In this document: in pieces, positions 10,440 through 23,479 of the stretch
Layout of the letters: every line of letters begins with the position of its first letter
Numbering within the stretch: the stretch's first letter is position 1
Assembly (NCBI GenBank): GCA_950106755.1
Contig: OX467086.1
Coordinates: forward strand, 20,912,001 to 20,976,000
DNA length: 64,000 bases
From: Climacium dendroides
Taxonomy: Eukaryota > Streptophyta > Bryopsida > Hypnales > Climaciaceae
Direction: 5' to 3'
Position numbers and translations under genes: made by a program
Notes under the pieces: generated by a model
What the model was told of the DNA's origin: nothing
Databases searched by the model: none
The model's input: only the letters and a program-made list of their open reading frames with translations

Positions 10440-13400
10440 GGCCCAAGCTTTAGCTACAATTGATGACTATGCGGATATTAATGTCGATGGCATTGGATCC
10501 ATGTACATCCAATGTCAAAGATGTTTGACATTTCGTTTTAGAAAGAATGCTCTACGAACTTTTTATGGGCAACACTCCTAAGTCTCAAGGATTTCTAAAA
10601 TCCATTAGAAAATAAAATTAAGCTTTTGCCTTTACAAATATGTGTAGTAAATTTCATTTTAAGCAAGCCAAAGGCTAAGGGGTATATACATTTTGTATGA
10701 ACAAAAAGTTATGCCATCATATTGGAAATTTAGAATTTGAAGTAGATCATGGTGCAAGATTTGTACAAATTTACTTTTTGGATGATGATTTACAAACAAA
10801 AGTTGAATAAAGATCTTTGATGATGTCAATTGCGATACCATAAATACCATTCAAGAAGTTTTAGAATTGAATAATGCATTAGTTTGTGGTTTCAAATCTT
10901 CACATAATGTTATTTTAGACAGACACAATATAGGACTTCATATATCCAGTGAAGTTCTTGTTGAAGAATATCATCGAAGATACAACCAACCCGTCGTTCC
11001 TAAGATTGTTGTTGTTGTTTTTGATGAACAACACATGAAATCTGAATGTGATATTATTCTTCACCAACATGGTGGAAGATTACAAAAGATTAAGGAAATT
11101 CATCTTTCTTATGATGCATTGTTTTATTCTTTATTTTTTGTTGAAGGACAATATAGATGGTTATTTGCTTTTAAAGCAAATATTGGACTATTGGAGTGAT
11201 TTTAAAATCATTTGTTCAATATATGCTTCAAAAGCGACTCTATGTAGTCTAATGTACTACATAGAGCTAGAAGATTATTTCAACAATATGTAGTAGATCA
11301 ATATTTGCATATAAAATACGAAAATTTACTTTGAATTTTGGGCCGAATGTTATCAAGGAATTGTAGATGCTTTGCAAGAAGACAATGGACCACGCATTAA
11401 ACGTTGCATTGTTTTACCTACAACATTTATTGATTCCCCTAGATATATACAAAAAAAAATTTAGATAATATGATTTTTGTTAAAGTCTTAAGTAAACCGG
11501 ATTTGTTTGTTATAATGACGTGCAATCTGACTTGGTCTGAGATTATGGATGAGTTTGGTCTAAGTTAAATCCCTCTGAATTGTTCAAATGTAGTTGCACG
11601 CGTTTTTGAGCTCAAATTGAAAGTCATGATGAAAAAAATCACACAAAAAATGTATTGGGAGAGATGATTGCTTTTTGTTACACTATTGAGTTTTAAAAGC
11701 GTGATCTCCTTCATGCTCACATTCTTCTTTGGCTGAAAGACAAAGTCAATGATTGTAACATTGTAGATAGACTTGTATATGCTAAGATTTCAGATGTAGA
11801 TAGACAAACATTGTTTTATGCAACGGTTGCAAAATACATGATGCACGGTCCATGTAGTTTGAACAATCCCAATTGTTCTTATATGGAAAACGATGAATGT
11901 TTAATGATCTATCTTATGCAAGCTCGAAATACCACTGAGGTTAATGGTGATGGTTATATTTTATACCGTTGCTGAAATTACAATAGGTATGTTGAGAAAC
12001 GCACACAAGTTCAAATTATTTGCTTGAATAATCGATGGATTGGGCCTACAACCCATATTTAGTAGGTCGTTTTAACTGCCATATTAATGTGAAGCTTTGC
12101 AGTTTAGTAAAAACTATCAAATACTTCTACATGTATATTTTTAAAGGTCCAGATCGTGGCGTGGTAGAAATCGATGAAATAATAAATGAGATTAAAGACT
12201 TTTTGGAAGGCCGCTATGTGACCGTTCAAAAAGCATATTAAAGACTTTTTGGTTTTGAAATTAATAATAAAAGTCATAGTATTTGTCGTTTATCAGTTTA
12301 TCTTCTCAACCAGCAGTATGTAACTTTTCACGAAGGTATATCTTTACAGTCGGTGATTGATCAAAATACTGAGACTAAACTCATGAATTTTTTTGAGCTC
12401 AATCGCCGTATTCATACCTTGATTGCTTCTGGCAATCAAGGTAATCATATGCTTCTTCGATACATAGATCTTCCACTTTACTATAAGTGAGATGTGAAAA
12501 AAAAACATGTGGGAAAGAAAACAACGCAAAGTAAAAAAATTTGGTAGGATAAATATGGTTCCTATAGGTACTAAATTATTTTATTTGTGTTTGTTATTGA
12601 TTCATGGTGAATTATCAACTTCATTTGATTACTTTTTTTTTTTTAAGATATAGTTCATTCAACGTATAAAGTTGCTTGTATTGTAAGAGGACTTTTGTAA
12701 GATGATGCTAAATGGAACAATTGTTTTTAAAAAGCATCCCTCATTGCCTTGCCTAAACAAATTCGGTGATTGTTTGCAACGCTTCTTGTGTTTGAACAAC
12801 TCTTAAATTCTCTTAGCTTATTTAAAAAGCATCTTGATGCTATATGTAATAATTGGCGTGATGATCTAAAATGCTATTCTAGAATAATTTTATCTATTAA
12901 TAAGTATTTGTTATCTTTAGATAAACACATTGTAGTTTTTTTGATATTCAAAATTTGAATGAGTTTGGTTATCCAAATATTGTTGATATTGATGGTGATG
13001 CCAATGACAACAATGTTTAAGATAATCAAAACATTCATTTTATAGAGGAAGATGTAAGTAGACTCAACAAAGAGCAATGCATTGTTTTCAATGCAGTGAT
13101 TTTTGTCGTTTTAAAACTTCATCTTTCAAATAAGTTTTTTTTATGGATAGGCCTAGTGGAATTGACAAAATTTTTGTATACAATACCATATTAGGTTATC
13201 TTTGTGGTTATGGTGTCAAATGTATGGCAGTGGCAACAAGAAAATAGCTACTTGCCTTTTGCATAAAAGACAAACAGCATATTCTCCTTTTGTCATTCCA
13301 TTACAATTGCATGAGGCCTCAACTTGTAATATTAGTGCCCAATCATCGTTGGCTCAAAGTTTGCGTGAAGTGCAATTGATTATACTTGATGAAGCTTGTA

Positions 13401-14431
13401 CTAAACATAATTTATGATAGAAGCTATAAATAGATCCTTGTGAGATATTCGGAATTTAAATTGTTTAAACGGTAGGCTTGTAGTTTTATATGGTGGTGAT
13501 TTTTGTCAAATCTTGCCCATAGTTGTACGTAGAAGCCACCAATAAACTGTTGAGGCTTGCTTGCAACATTTATATTTGTTTTCATTAATGCAACATTTTC
13601 ATTTGATTACAAATATGCATTTGCAAAGTCAATCAAACTTTCAACGATTTTTGTTAGATATTGATGAGGGTATAACCAATTCATAAGTGAATTTTCCGTT
13701 AGGAATGGTTACGGTTAGAAACTCTTTAGATGGTCTCATTGATACCATTTTTTATCATTCAGTTGATTTATCTGAGTATGTCATTTTGGCTATGTGAAAT
13801 AATAATGCTCAAGAAATTAATCGGAAAATCATTGATCGCATGTCTAATGCATCAATATTTTAGTGTTTATTTTGTACATGAAAATGATGAACATGCCCAT
13901 CATTATTTGGTAGAGTTTTTAAATTCATTACAACTCAGTAGTTTACCTCTTCACCAATTAAATTTAAAATGTGGTGAATATGTCATATTGCTAAGGAACT
14001 TGAATTCAACAAATGGTTTATGCAAGGATAGTTGCCTGCATATTTTGCAAGTGTTTTTCACTGTATTATTGTGTGAATTTGTGGAAGGGCACCATTATGA
14101 TCAAAAAGTGTTGATTCTAAGAATCATACATCATTGCAATGATAGCCACTTACCATTTACACTTTGTCGAAGAAAATTTTCTATTACTGGTGCTTTTGCT
14201 ATAACAATCAATAAATCACAGGGCCAATCATATGACCAAGTCGACATTTATCTTCGAAATGAAGTTTTCAGCCATGGTCAGTTATATATGGCTATGTCTT
14301 GTGGTAGACATCTTGCAAACATTAATGTTGCTAATGACAATTCAAATGTTGTGGGAACGGTAAAAAATACGGTTTACTATGAAGTTTTGCATGACATTGT
14401 CACGAAGATTCCTACATATATTTACATCTGA
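10440..14431 (+). pseudogene. Decayed Helitron Rep/helicase
   Basis: This reads as one Helitron protein broken by stops and frameshifts. In order: an N-terminal Helitron-like part near 10867-11199, with RRYNQPVVPKIVVVVFDE and the HQHGGRLQKIKEIHLSYDAL block; a QQYVVDQYLHIK block near 11280; PRYIQ and a TCNLTW block near 11430-11540; YMMHGPCSLNNPNCSYME near 11840; YNPYLVGRFNCHINVKLCS and FKGPDRGVVEI near 12040-12170; then a Pif1-type helicase from about 13050. The helicase keeps LIILDEA (near 13380), GGDFCQILPIV (near 13490) and the C-terminal TINKSQGQSYDQVDIYL plus FSHGQLYMAMSCGR (14200-14310). The Walker A region near 13150 reads PSGIDKI instead of GGTGKT. The copy is non-functional. Neither terminus is certain. 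Confidence 0.9.
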
Positions 14432-14568
14432 ATCAGGTGGATGGAAAAGTTAAGAGTTTGTTTCAAATTATGCATGTTTAGGATTCATGCACGCTTCAGC
14501 GACATCCCCTTCCATCCAACTGCATTCTTTTGGTGTCTATCATTATTTCATTGTCTCAATTGAAACAA

Positions 14569-14594
14569 CCTACCATATCAATGAATATGGTAGG
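14569..14594 (+). other. Perfect 10-bp stem hairpin downstream of the Helitron
   Basis: CCTACCATAT and ATATGGTAGG flank a 6-base loop. Autonomous Helitrons end in a short hairpin followed within about 10-15 bases by CTRR. This hairpin sits 138 bp after the helicase stop, but no clear CTRR follows at the expected distance, so it is only a candidate 3' end. Confidence 0.35.
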
Positions 14595-14599
14595 ATGAT

Positions 14600-16411
14600 A
14601 TTTGTAGCCATTTTGCTACATTCTTTTATAGCCAATGGAAGGATATTACTATCAAGGTTATACTATGAAACAACGCAATGCGACGTCATTGAGATGTCAC
14701 GTGACGTCTCTTAGAGCCCTCACAACATCCAATAAAGTCAATTTTAAGGTTGACTTTTAAATAAATTATCCTTCACTTATGATTTTGATATATTTAAGTT
14801 TCATTTTAGTAAAGTGTTTCAATTTGATAAACACAAATTAGTAGTCATATATGTCAAGGAATATAATTAGTTATAATAATCATTTTTTAATTAACGTAGC
14901 ATACAGTCAATCTAAATTCAAATTGATAATTGTAGTGAGATTTTAAATTATTTCTGTCGATGTTGATAATCTTTCGTGACAACTTGCAACGTGCAATTCG
15001 ACACGTGACGTCAAACATCTCACGTGACACCAAAACCCAAAAAAGTGTCAGACAGTACAACCTTGATTACAATGCATCTTTGGATGCAATCCATTTATAA
15101 AATTTAGCATTTTTCTTTGAGAATATATAAATATGCAAAGATTCTAATGTATAAAATTTAACTTGGATATATTTTTTCTTTTATTCTAGATTGCAATATA
15201 TTCAAATGATTATAGAGATTTTTATAATTTATTATTTGAATCTTTTATTGAAATTTGAATTATTATTGTTATTCTACATTTTAATAGGTGAAGATTTTGC
15301 ATGTTCTTTAATTGTAAAGATTTTGATTACAGAAATATTAGAATTATTCTACATTTCATTGTACTAAGACTTATAAATTATTATATGAAGGTTAATAATT
15401 TCTTAATTAAAGATTTTTTTGAAATTGAAACTATTCTTCTACATATTCAAATGTGAAGATTCTATTTATATTTTTCACTTGATTAATTTCTTTTTATTGC
15501 AATGTTTTTATATTTGCAAAGAATTCTTTTGTGAAAATTATGATATAAAGATTTTCTTTAATTACTTTCTATTGCACAATATATGTATTTCCAAAGAATA
15601 TTGTATGAAGATGTCAATATTTTTATTTAAATATTATATATACTTTATTAATTTGCATTCTATCACATGAGAAATTGATGAAAGTAATATAGTTAATGCG
15701 TAGTAAAGCAAGTGCCAAACACTAGTTAACCTCTAAAGTCCCATTGTCCACTTAGGGAACAAAATGAATTTCAATCAAGTTAATATGGTCTCAATATTTC
15801 TCTTTGAATTTCTAAATTTTTATATAAAGATAGAAAAATACATTAGCTTTTTAGAAATATAATTTATATTTCAATCAATGCACGAGAACAAAAATTATGG
15901 CACAAAAGCCCAAATTTTAGTTTGGTGGGTAGAAAAAAAATCTGAAAAAAATGAAGTATTAAAATTTCTTTTATATAGATTGTATTTTTTTATCTTCATG
16001 GGTATTTTTGATTCATTCCATTTGGATTTGTTATGCAAAAGTTATGGACAATCCTATTTTTTGGACAATGAGAGCATCTTCTTGAAAAATAACTTGTAGG
16101 ATTCATTTCTAAATTTAATTTTCACATTTTTTCAATACAACAAGTTCCACAAGGTTAAGGTTTTTTACTAGAACAATCTCACTATCGAAATTAGTCTTTT
16201 CCAATTCTATCTTAGAATTATTAAAGGTTTAGTTTTCCCTTCAATGCAAGCCTTAGGATTCACTATTCTATAAAATTTGCAATCCCCTGCCTACTCTCTA
16301 GTATGTTGTCCCATTGTAGGGATTGTCCATTCTATTCTAAGATTTTTTGTTAAAAAATAAATGATTTGGTGACACTTTGTAGTGTTGTTGGATCTATATC
16401 GATATTGATTT
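14600..16411. other. AT-rich DNA, no gene seen
   Basis: No coding motif. Near 14683-14710 and 15000-15030 there are clustered ACGTGACGTC and CACGTGAC motifs in mutually inverted order. Near 16140-16260 the sequence resembles the large TTAA-family foldback of 55988-57631 (a CCACAAGGTTAAGG...ACTAGAACAATCTC block), suggesting a fragment of that family. Confidence 0.45.
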
Positions 16412-16631
16412 TGTTCAAAAACATATTATCTTAATGCATTCTCCAACTCATCATAGTTGTATAGTCATCTAGGAATTAAATAGGAATTCCTTGAACCAAT
16501 AGTAGAGGAGAATTATTAATCTTCTCTCTCCTTGTTTATGCTAAACTCTTCTTATAATAAATACTTGATCATTTTTGCATACTTCATTGTTGCTACCTTT
16601 TATGGTTTATTTAGTTTTCTATTGCCCAACA
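16412..16631 (+). repeat. 5' LTR of the copia element
   Basis: This 220-bp block starts TGTTCAAAAACATATTATC and ends CTATTGCCCAACA. It matches 32538-33743 once the nested 985-bp insertion is removed from the latter. Shared blocks include ATAGGAATTC, TTGAACCAATA, AATACTTGATCAT and TTGCATACTT. The next bases (CATTATCAACATAC) could be a decayed primer-binding site. The Harbinger insertion starts 19 bp further on. Confidence 0.8.
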
Positions 16632-17739
16632 CATTATCAACATACTCTTAGGGCCGATTTATACTTGGGGCCAAATTGAGAGCTGGCCAAACCTTTCCAA
16701 GTTTGAACCAATAGGATTGCTTCATTTTTCCAAATCCGGCCCAAGGGCTTTATACTAGGGCTAGATTGAAACCACCACTCATCCTATGTATCGCCTTAGG
16801 TGGCATAGCTTTGGGGCCAAATTGGGCTTTTCCGTTGGATCAAACAAATCTCTACCCTGTACTAATGCAAGGGCTTTTGTTTTCATTTTTGGTACACATT
16901 TTTTACATTAATTGCTCAATCCCATTTGTATTGCTAAATTTTTGGAGCATTAGTATGTATTTTAGGTATCCTTTAGTACTATGGCTTTTCAATTTTATTT
17001 TCCTTCACTATTCCTTTAGCATTAGGACTTATTAGTCATACAACATACAATCATGTTGTGGTATAGATATGATGATTATTTTTATTTCTTGTTTAGATGT
17101 TCAGTTTTTAGAGTTTAAAATTGTCTTAACATGAGATGTTTATTTGGTTTAGGGTTAATAATTTTTGTATGTTCAATCTTTAGAATTGCTTTAATATGAA
17201 ATGTTTATTTAGTTTAGGATTAATACTTAATTTTGTGGTATGTCACAGATTACATATTGTATTATAGGTACTAAATTTGATAAATTACATGCTTAATAAT
17301 TCAATTTTTGGTACAAATACAAATTTGCAAAGTCAATGTTGAAGTTATTCCACAAACTTTGACATTTGTGAGATGATGTGTATTAATACCAATTTTGATG
17401 ATTGACAAATACTTGAAAAAAGAGTATGATGATGAAAAATTATGCTACTAGAAATAAGATGTACAGTAAAACTTCATTAATTTATATTTATCATTTAATT
17501 CATTCAAATTTTAATAATAAAAAATTCCATATTTTCCTTTAAAATGAAACTAAAATTATACATAAAAGAAAGAGATAAAAATCAAATATTTTTTCAAATT
17601 GTGTGTCTAGATGTGTAATTATTTTCAAACCCCTATAATAACAAGACAAAAATTATTTATTTATTGAAATTCCTTAAATTCTCATGAAAATAAATGACAA
17701 CTACTATGGGGCTACAACTCTAGTTTCAATGTCAATTCT

Positions 17740-18730
17740 AGTGTCAAGAAAAAAGAAAAGATTCAATAGAAGTCAAAAGACTTTTTTCTCCAAATAGAAA
17801 AAATAGGAAGAGAGTAGAATTTTTTTAAAGTAGAAAAATTCTCTCTTTTATTTTGAAATAAGTAAAATAGGAATTAAAAAAGGCTAAAGATATCTTTAAA
17901 ATATCTTTTCTATATTTGAAATGGAATAAATAGGAAAAAAAATTAATTTTTAATTTCAAAATTTTATTTTTTATTTTTTGAAAGAAAAAAATGGTGAGTA
18001 TTTTATCTTTTTTTAATTGAGCATTAAGAAATCCAAGATTACATTAATCCAAAATTTGGTTGTAGAATCTGGCCTCACCACTTTACATTACTTGGGGTCG
18101 GAGTGATGAATATTCAATCCGGCCCCCAAAGCCGGCCTCACCACTTTATACTATCTAAGGTTGGAGTAGTGAATTGGGGCTAGATTGAGGGCTAGATTGA
18201 AGGCAAATCGGGCCGGCCTTCCATCCAATCCCAATTTACCATTTTGGTCTTAGATTATGTAAAGTAGTGATGTTGGATTTTGGGGCTAGATTGAGGATTC
18301 ATCACTTCAACCCTAAATAATGTAAAGTGATGAGACTAAATTCTAAGGCCAGATTGAGGATTAATGTACTCTTGGATTTTCTTAAGGCTCAATTTAAAAA
18401 ATATAAAACACTGATTTTTTCCTTTCTCTTTCTATTTTTTCTATTTCAAACAAATAAAAAAAGTTTTTTTTTCTTCCTATTAATTCTATTTCAAATATAG
18501 AAAAGATAGTTTTTAGATTTTATAAAACCTTTTCGTTTATATTCCTACTTTAGCTATTTCAAAAATGGAAGAGAATTTTTTTACTTTATTTGGAGCAAAT
18601 TAGTTTTCTTTCTATTTCCCCTATTGGATTAAAAAAAAATTAATTTGTTTGAACCTTTTCCTTTCTATTCTTATTTTTTGAATTTACAATAATAGGAAAG
18701 AGATTTTTATTTTGTTGTTTGGTTTCAAGT
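17740..18730. repeat. 1-kb imperfect palindrome inside the Harbinger element
   Basis: Left and right arms of nearly 500 bp are reverse complements around a centre near 18212 (CGGGCCGGCC). Matching pairs include CTGGCCTCACCACTTTACAT with its complement near 18320-18355, ACATTAATCC with GGATTAATGT, TTGAGCATTAAGAAATCC with its complement near 18370-18390, and TCTATATTTGAAATGGAAT with its complement near 18488-18508. The central GGCC-rich motifs resemble the Harbinger ends, so it may be a derivative non-autonomous foldback. Confidence 0.8.
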
Positions 18731-19204
18731 TTGTTTCAATTCAATTTTGTCGCTTATGGAAGCTGTCCAACTTGAAATGACTTATCAATTCTTTTAATGG
18801 TCATCATTTTGCTAGAAGTTATTCAAGGGACACAATGTTGTGTTGATAGAAATTGCCTTGGGAAAATGCTAGATTTCTAACTTCTACCAAATCTAACCTA
18901 CGATATGAGGAGACACAATAACAAAAGAAGTATGATGTACCACCTCAAGGTAGAATAAATGCATGATTTGTCATGTAAAATCATACAATATAAGGTGTAT
19001 ATAACTCCGTATACATTGATATAAGACTTTGTATATAATATCTATAAATACTACATATAAATATCAAATGTCAATATACGTATAATACTTATAAGTTACA
19101 TATACACATATTTGTATATATCATGTATAAATATCATATATATTATATACAATACTATATAAATGTAGTAAAACCCTTGAAAACATAGTCAGACTTTGAA
19201 TGAA

Positions 19205-19830
19205 TGCCATGACCACTTCAAAACTCTAAATCAAACATATCTTGGCTTCATGGAATGCTAAAAAAATATTTTTAACCTTCGCAAAATTCAAAGTCAAAAA
19301 AGATATTGATAATATTTTATAGCTTGTTGAAGTTGACGCTTCTAATTTCAAAGGCAACTATACACCCCTCTACTTTAGAGCTCATAACTCTTACATAATA
19401 GCTTCAAATTAAAAGTGTAATAATTTTTTAGAAAGCTAACAAAATACTCTACAATTCATACAAATATAAAAGTCAAATGAGATATTGTTTGTGTTTTATA
19501 GCTTGTCAAACTTGACACTTCCAATCTCAAAGGCAACTCCTCTCTTTCATTTTCAAAACCATAACTTTCAAAATCCAACTTCAAACTAAGAACTTAATAC
19601 TTTTAAAAAAGCTAAAACAAATATCTACAAACCCTCTAAATTTCAAGTGAAAATCTCATATTGTCCAACTTTTATAGTTCTTCACTACTTTACTTTCAAG
19701 CTTATAACTTTCACTTCCTAACTTCAAATTAAGAGTGCAATGTCTTTTTAGAAAGTTAACAATTTAATATACAAATATACCAAAATTTAAGATTAGATAC
19801 TTCTTCACTACGTAATTATGATTGCTCAAA
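19205..19830. repeat. About 160-bp degenerate tandem repeat
   Basis: Three to four diverged copies of a unit containing CTCATAACT, then CTTCAAATTAAAAGTG, TTTTTAGAAAGCTAAC and TTTTATAGCTTGTC recur through this interval inside the Harbinger element. No coding signal. Confidence 0.6.
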
Positions 19831-20689
19831 TTTTGCCATCAAACTCTATAACAACTAATCTTTTTACACTCCATCAAGTATAATTTTCTCATACAAACTC
19901 CAAATAAAATGAGTCATAGCTTTTCAAAATCACAAGAAAAAAAAAACATGCTTCCAAATTTTCATTTCAAAACTCATAATATACAACACACTATTGCTCC
20001 CCAAACACATGGCCAAAACTAAACAACTATGAAAAGGAAGGAGAAGAAACCTCTCCTTAAAATCCGCCTTATCTTCTACCTACACCACCTACACCAAGTG
20101 GACATCAACCCATACCTTTGTCATGTGGCTATTTTAACACCCATTGGCCATTATTATTGCCCATACATCCCTTCTTATCTTTATCAAGAAGACTTATTAT
20201 TTCTAAGTTCAACTAGAAGATAAATTACAACTTCATATCTATAAATAAATTTAAGAAAACTAACTCCAAGTATGTAAATAAAGAACTAGGATCTAACATA
20301 TGTCTAGTAGAGATAAAAAATAGAATTAGAAGAGAAAAATTGCTCCATCTTTTGGTTGTGGTTCTTCATCTTGAGACTCAGAAAAAAAACTCCAATTTGA
20401 CATATTAAAATTCAAAGTGAAATCAAAACTAAATTCTACAATAATATGATATTAAATATTGAAAAAATCACTTCAAACTAATAAAGCTCCAAGGTGGTTT
20501 CTCTTTTAATATATAATTGGTTGCCTAGTGCAAAGGCGTCAGCTTGAAGCTACCATAATGATGTTATTTTTTTCTATATTATAATCAAAACCCATTAGAA
20601 TAGCATATAAATATATATTCTTACATAATGTTGCATTTATAATGCGACAACGATCAATTTGAAGATACAATATACAAAAGGAATTTCTA

Positions 20690-21960
20690 CAAAATTAATT
20701 GTTGGGTAGCTATATCAAAAATATGTTCCGAGATCAACTTAGGGTAAATAGTCAAACTTTCGTCTTCTTGTACAAATTTTTAGAGCCACATATAAGGAAA
20801 AAAAATACTCAGATGATTTAAAATATTGATGTTGAAACTAGAGTTGCAGTGACACTTGTTAGACTTACAATTGACAATATATTGTCAATGATTGGAGACT
20901 TATATAGTTATATAGTATAATTGACAGCACAACATTAATAGTTGTATGACAATGTTGCAAAGCCATCAAAAAAACATATACTACTTGTGGTGATTGAGAA
21001 ATTGACTCCAAAAAACATAAAGACAAAAGATGCGAAATCTGAATTTTTACAAAGTATACCTTACATCATAGGAACCATAGATGGTTCCTACATATCTAGA
21101 GTGGCCTCTAGTAGGGATTCTTTAGAGTATTATTGTTGTAAAGGATTTTACTCAATTTTATTACAAAGAGTTGTAGATGCACGATGTAAATTCTGGAATT
21201 TCAACTTTGGATGCAATGGGCAAGGAGTTGTCATAATTGGTCTATATTTTAGAAAAATCAATTAGACAAAGATGTTATAAATAATAGATTTTGACCTTAC
21301 AAATTAATAGGAGATGGTGCATTTCCAATGAGGCCTTGGTTTTTCAACCCTTTCAAAGGTGTGCAAGATGGACTACGATATTGCATGAAAGGGCTTACTG
21401 GAATTTCATACAATTTAGCATTAGAATGGCCATTGAAAGAGCTTTTGGATGTTTGAAAAGAAGATGGAGGATTTTATTAAAATGATTTGATATGCTACTT
21501 GCAAATCTACTAGATTTAGTTCCAGCATGTATTTGTTTGCATAACTTATGCATCATTCATGGCAATGGCTTCAACATGCTTTGAGCGAGATAAGCATATA
21601 AAGATCTAAGAGATTCTTCAAATCAAAACTTAAAAGACCTTGAAAATGCTAAAGATGATACTACTTTTCTTCTTATTGCAAAAGAATCAATGAAGCAAAT
21701 ACAAATTATATTATTGCCTGCTAAAGAAGCTTGTAAGTTCAAACTATTAAAATATGATGGAGATGATCTAGAATTTTTAAAAGTCAACATACAAGAAGAC
21801 TCTAACAATACCAAAAAAGAAAAAAAAGAACATATATAGATGATGTTAGAACAAGCTACTATTCAACATGAATTGGTGGCCCAAAATTATTGGCAACTTT
21901 ATGTGGCCAAAGAAAGTACCATAACTTTTGATGACACACTTTAAGAGGACATTGACTCTG
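20690..21960 (+). pseudogene. PIF/Harbinger DDE transposase remnant
   Basis: Decayed DDE_Tnp_4-type transposase. A leading part near 20820-20910 reads ETRVAVTLVRLTIDNILSM, matching the conserved region upstream of the catalytic core. YIIGTIDGSYI near 21065-21095 carries the first catalytic Asp, followed by YYCCKGFYSILLQRVVDA near 21128-21181. The segment that should give the second Asp (normally in a HDS context) reads GVVIIGLYF, so that residue is lost. IRMAIERAFGCLKRRWRIL near 21420-21476 holds the final Glu. CICLHNLCIIHGNGF follows near 21529-21570. Several stops separate these parts, so the protein is dead. Confidence 0.88.
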
Positions 21961-23479
21961 AATAGATTTTAGTTCTACTATAAGCCCTAGCTCATTTGTA
22001 TTCTTTATATGTGGTTTAAGCCATTTAATGAGTTGTCTTATCAATCAATTGTAAGCCTCAAAGGAATCCTCATTTCTCTTCATGAGAATTTTAAAATTTT
22101 CAATAAATAAAGGATTTTTTCACATATAGTAATTGTAAAGATTCACTTACCCATGAAATGGAAATGTTGTATCACACATTATTTTGTATGCGTGGCTATT
22201 TTTTTGGTTTGTTGTTTATATAGAGTCAATTTTGAAAACTTTCAAAAATAAAAATAGAGGATATTAATTGTTCACTAGCATCTTAGTTATATCTCATTCA
22301 ATAATACCTTCCACTTTACAATTTTTTTAAAAATGAATATGAAATTTTTTTGGTTGAATTTTTTAATATAGATTTTCAAACCATTTTTCAACTTCTTAAA
22401 TAAAAGGCATAAGTTATATTACACACTTGTTTTTTCTTTAAAAATTTGAAAGACAAAACTTCACCTTTTGGAAGGACTAGAATATCATACATTTTGAAGT
22501 TTAGGCACATTGAACTTGCAATTGATGGGGATATTCACTTTAAAATTTTGGAAAAATGTATTTGAACAAGTTGAAAAAAAGATCATATAGTTGGTTTCGT
22601 TAAAAAATAAATATAGATGCAGATTTTGACCTTGCTTTGGGGATAGGTATTTTGAAGTTGTTTTTGGCCTCTAAACACAATGGTCCTTTAGGGTTAAAAC
22701 TACAATCATCACTCTATGCATACCCTAAAATCCTTAAATGCATAAGGTAATTTGCACTAAAAAGACCTATGTTCTACAAACGATCATAATGCAAAGGTAC
22801 AATTTTGCTTTATACTATGTACCAGCACTATACATTTTAGGAAGTTATTGCTTTTAATGACTATTGCATTTCAACTTCAAAAATTTGTAACTAATTACAC
22901 AAAGGTCCAAAAAATATAAAACAAATTGGGTTACATGTCAATATAATTTTTATTCCTACAAAAATTTCTACAAAATTGGTTTCAAAAGTTTAACTCCCCC
23001 CTAAACGCAATCAACTCTTAAAAGATCACTTCAAAAACATAGCACCTTACATAGCAATTGCAATAATAAGTAATGAGCATTGAATGCAAATCAACAAATA
23101 TTATACATCCTTCTGAGTCAAAACATATATGGGTTTTCAAAACATATGTAAAAGTTATTGGAAGATTTAACCCACAAAAAGTCCAAATTGTGGACTCTAA
23201 GCAAGTGGGTATAGCAACAAAAACTCAACCTATGCGATGGAGTATGAAGATCATAATGTAAATAGACTATCAAAAATTGAACTGCACTTTGAAGTAGATT
23301 GCAATACAGAGCAATATCTTTTTTTTTAAAAAGCAATGGAATTCCATTCACAAATCTTCATTACAAAAGGGGGTTTCCTACAATGAGCTACTAAATTGAA
23401 ATAGGCCTACACAACAATTAATAACATGACAATACATTGAAACAAATAGACATAATGTAATAGATAATTTAGAGCTTTT

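Noticed and set aside
16321..16411. Possible earlier LTR start at TTGTTAAAAAATAAATG (16348)
   Set aside because: Alignment with the 3' LTR is better and lengths agree when the LTR starts at 16412.
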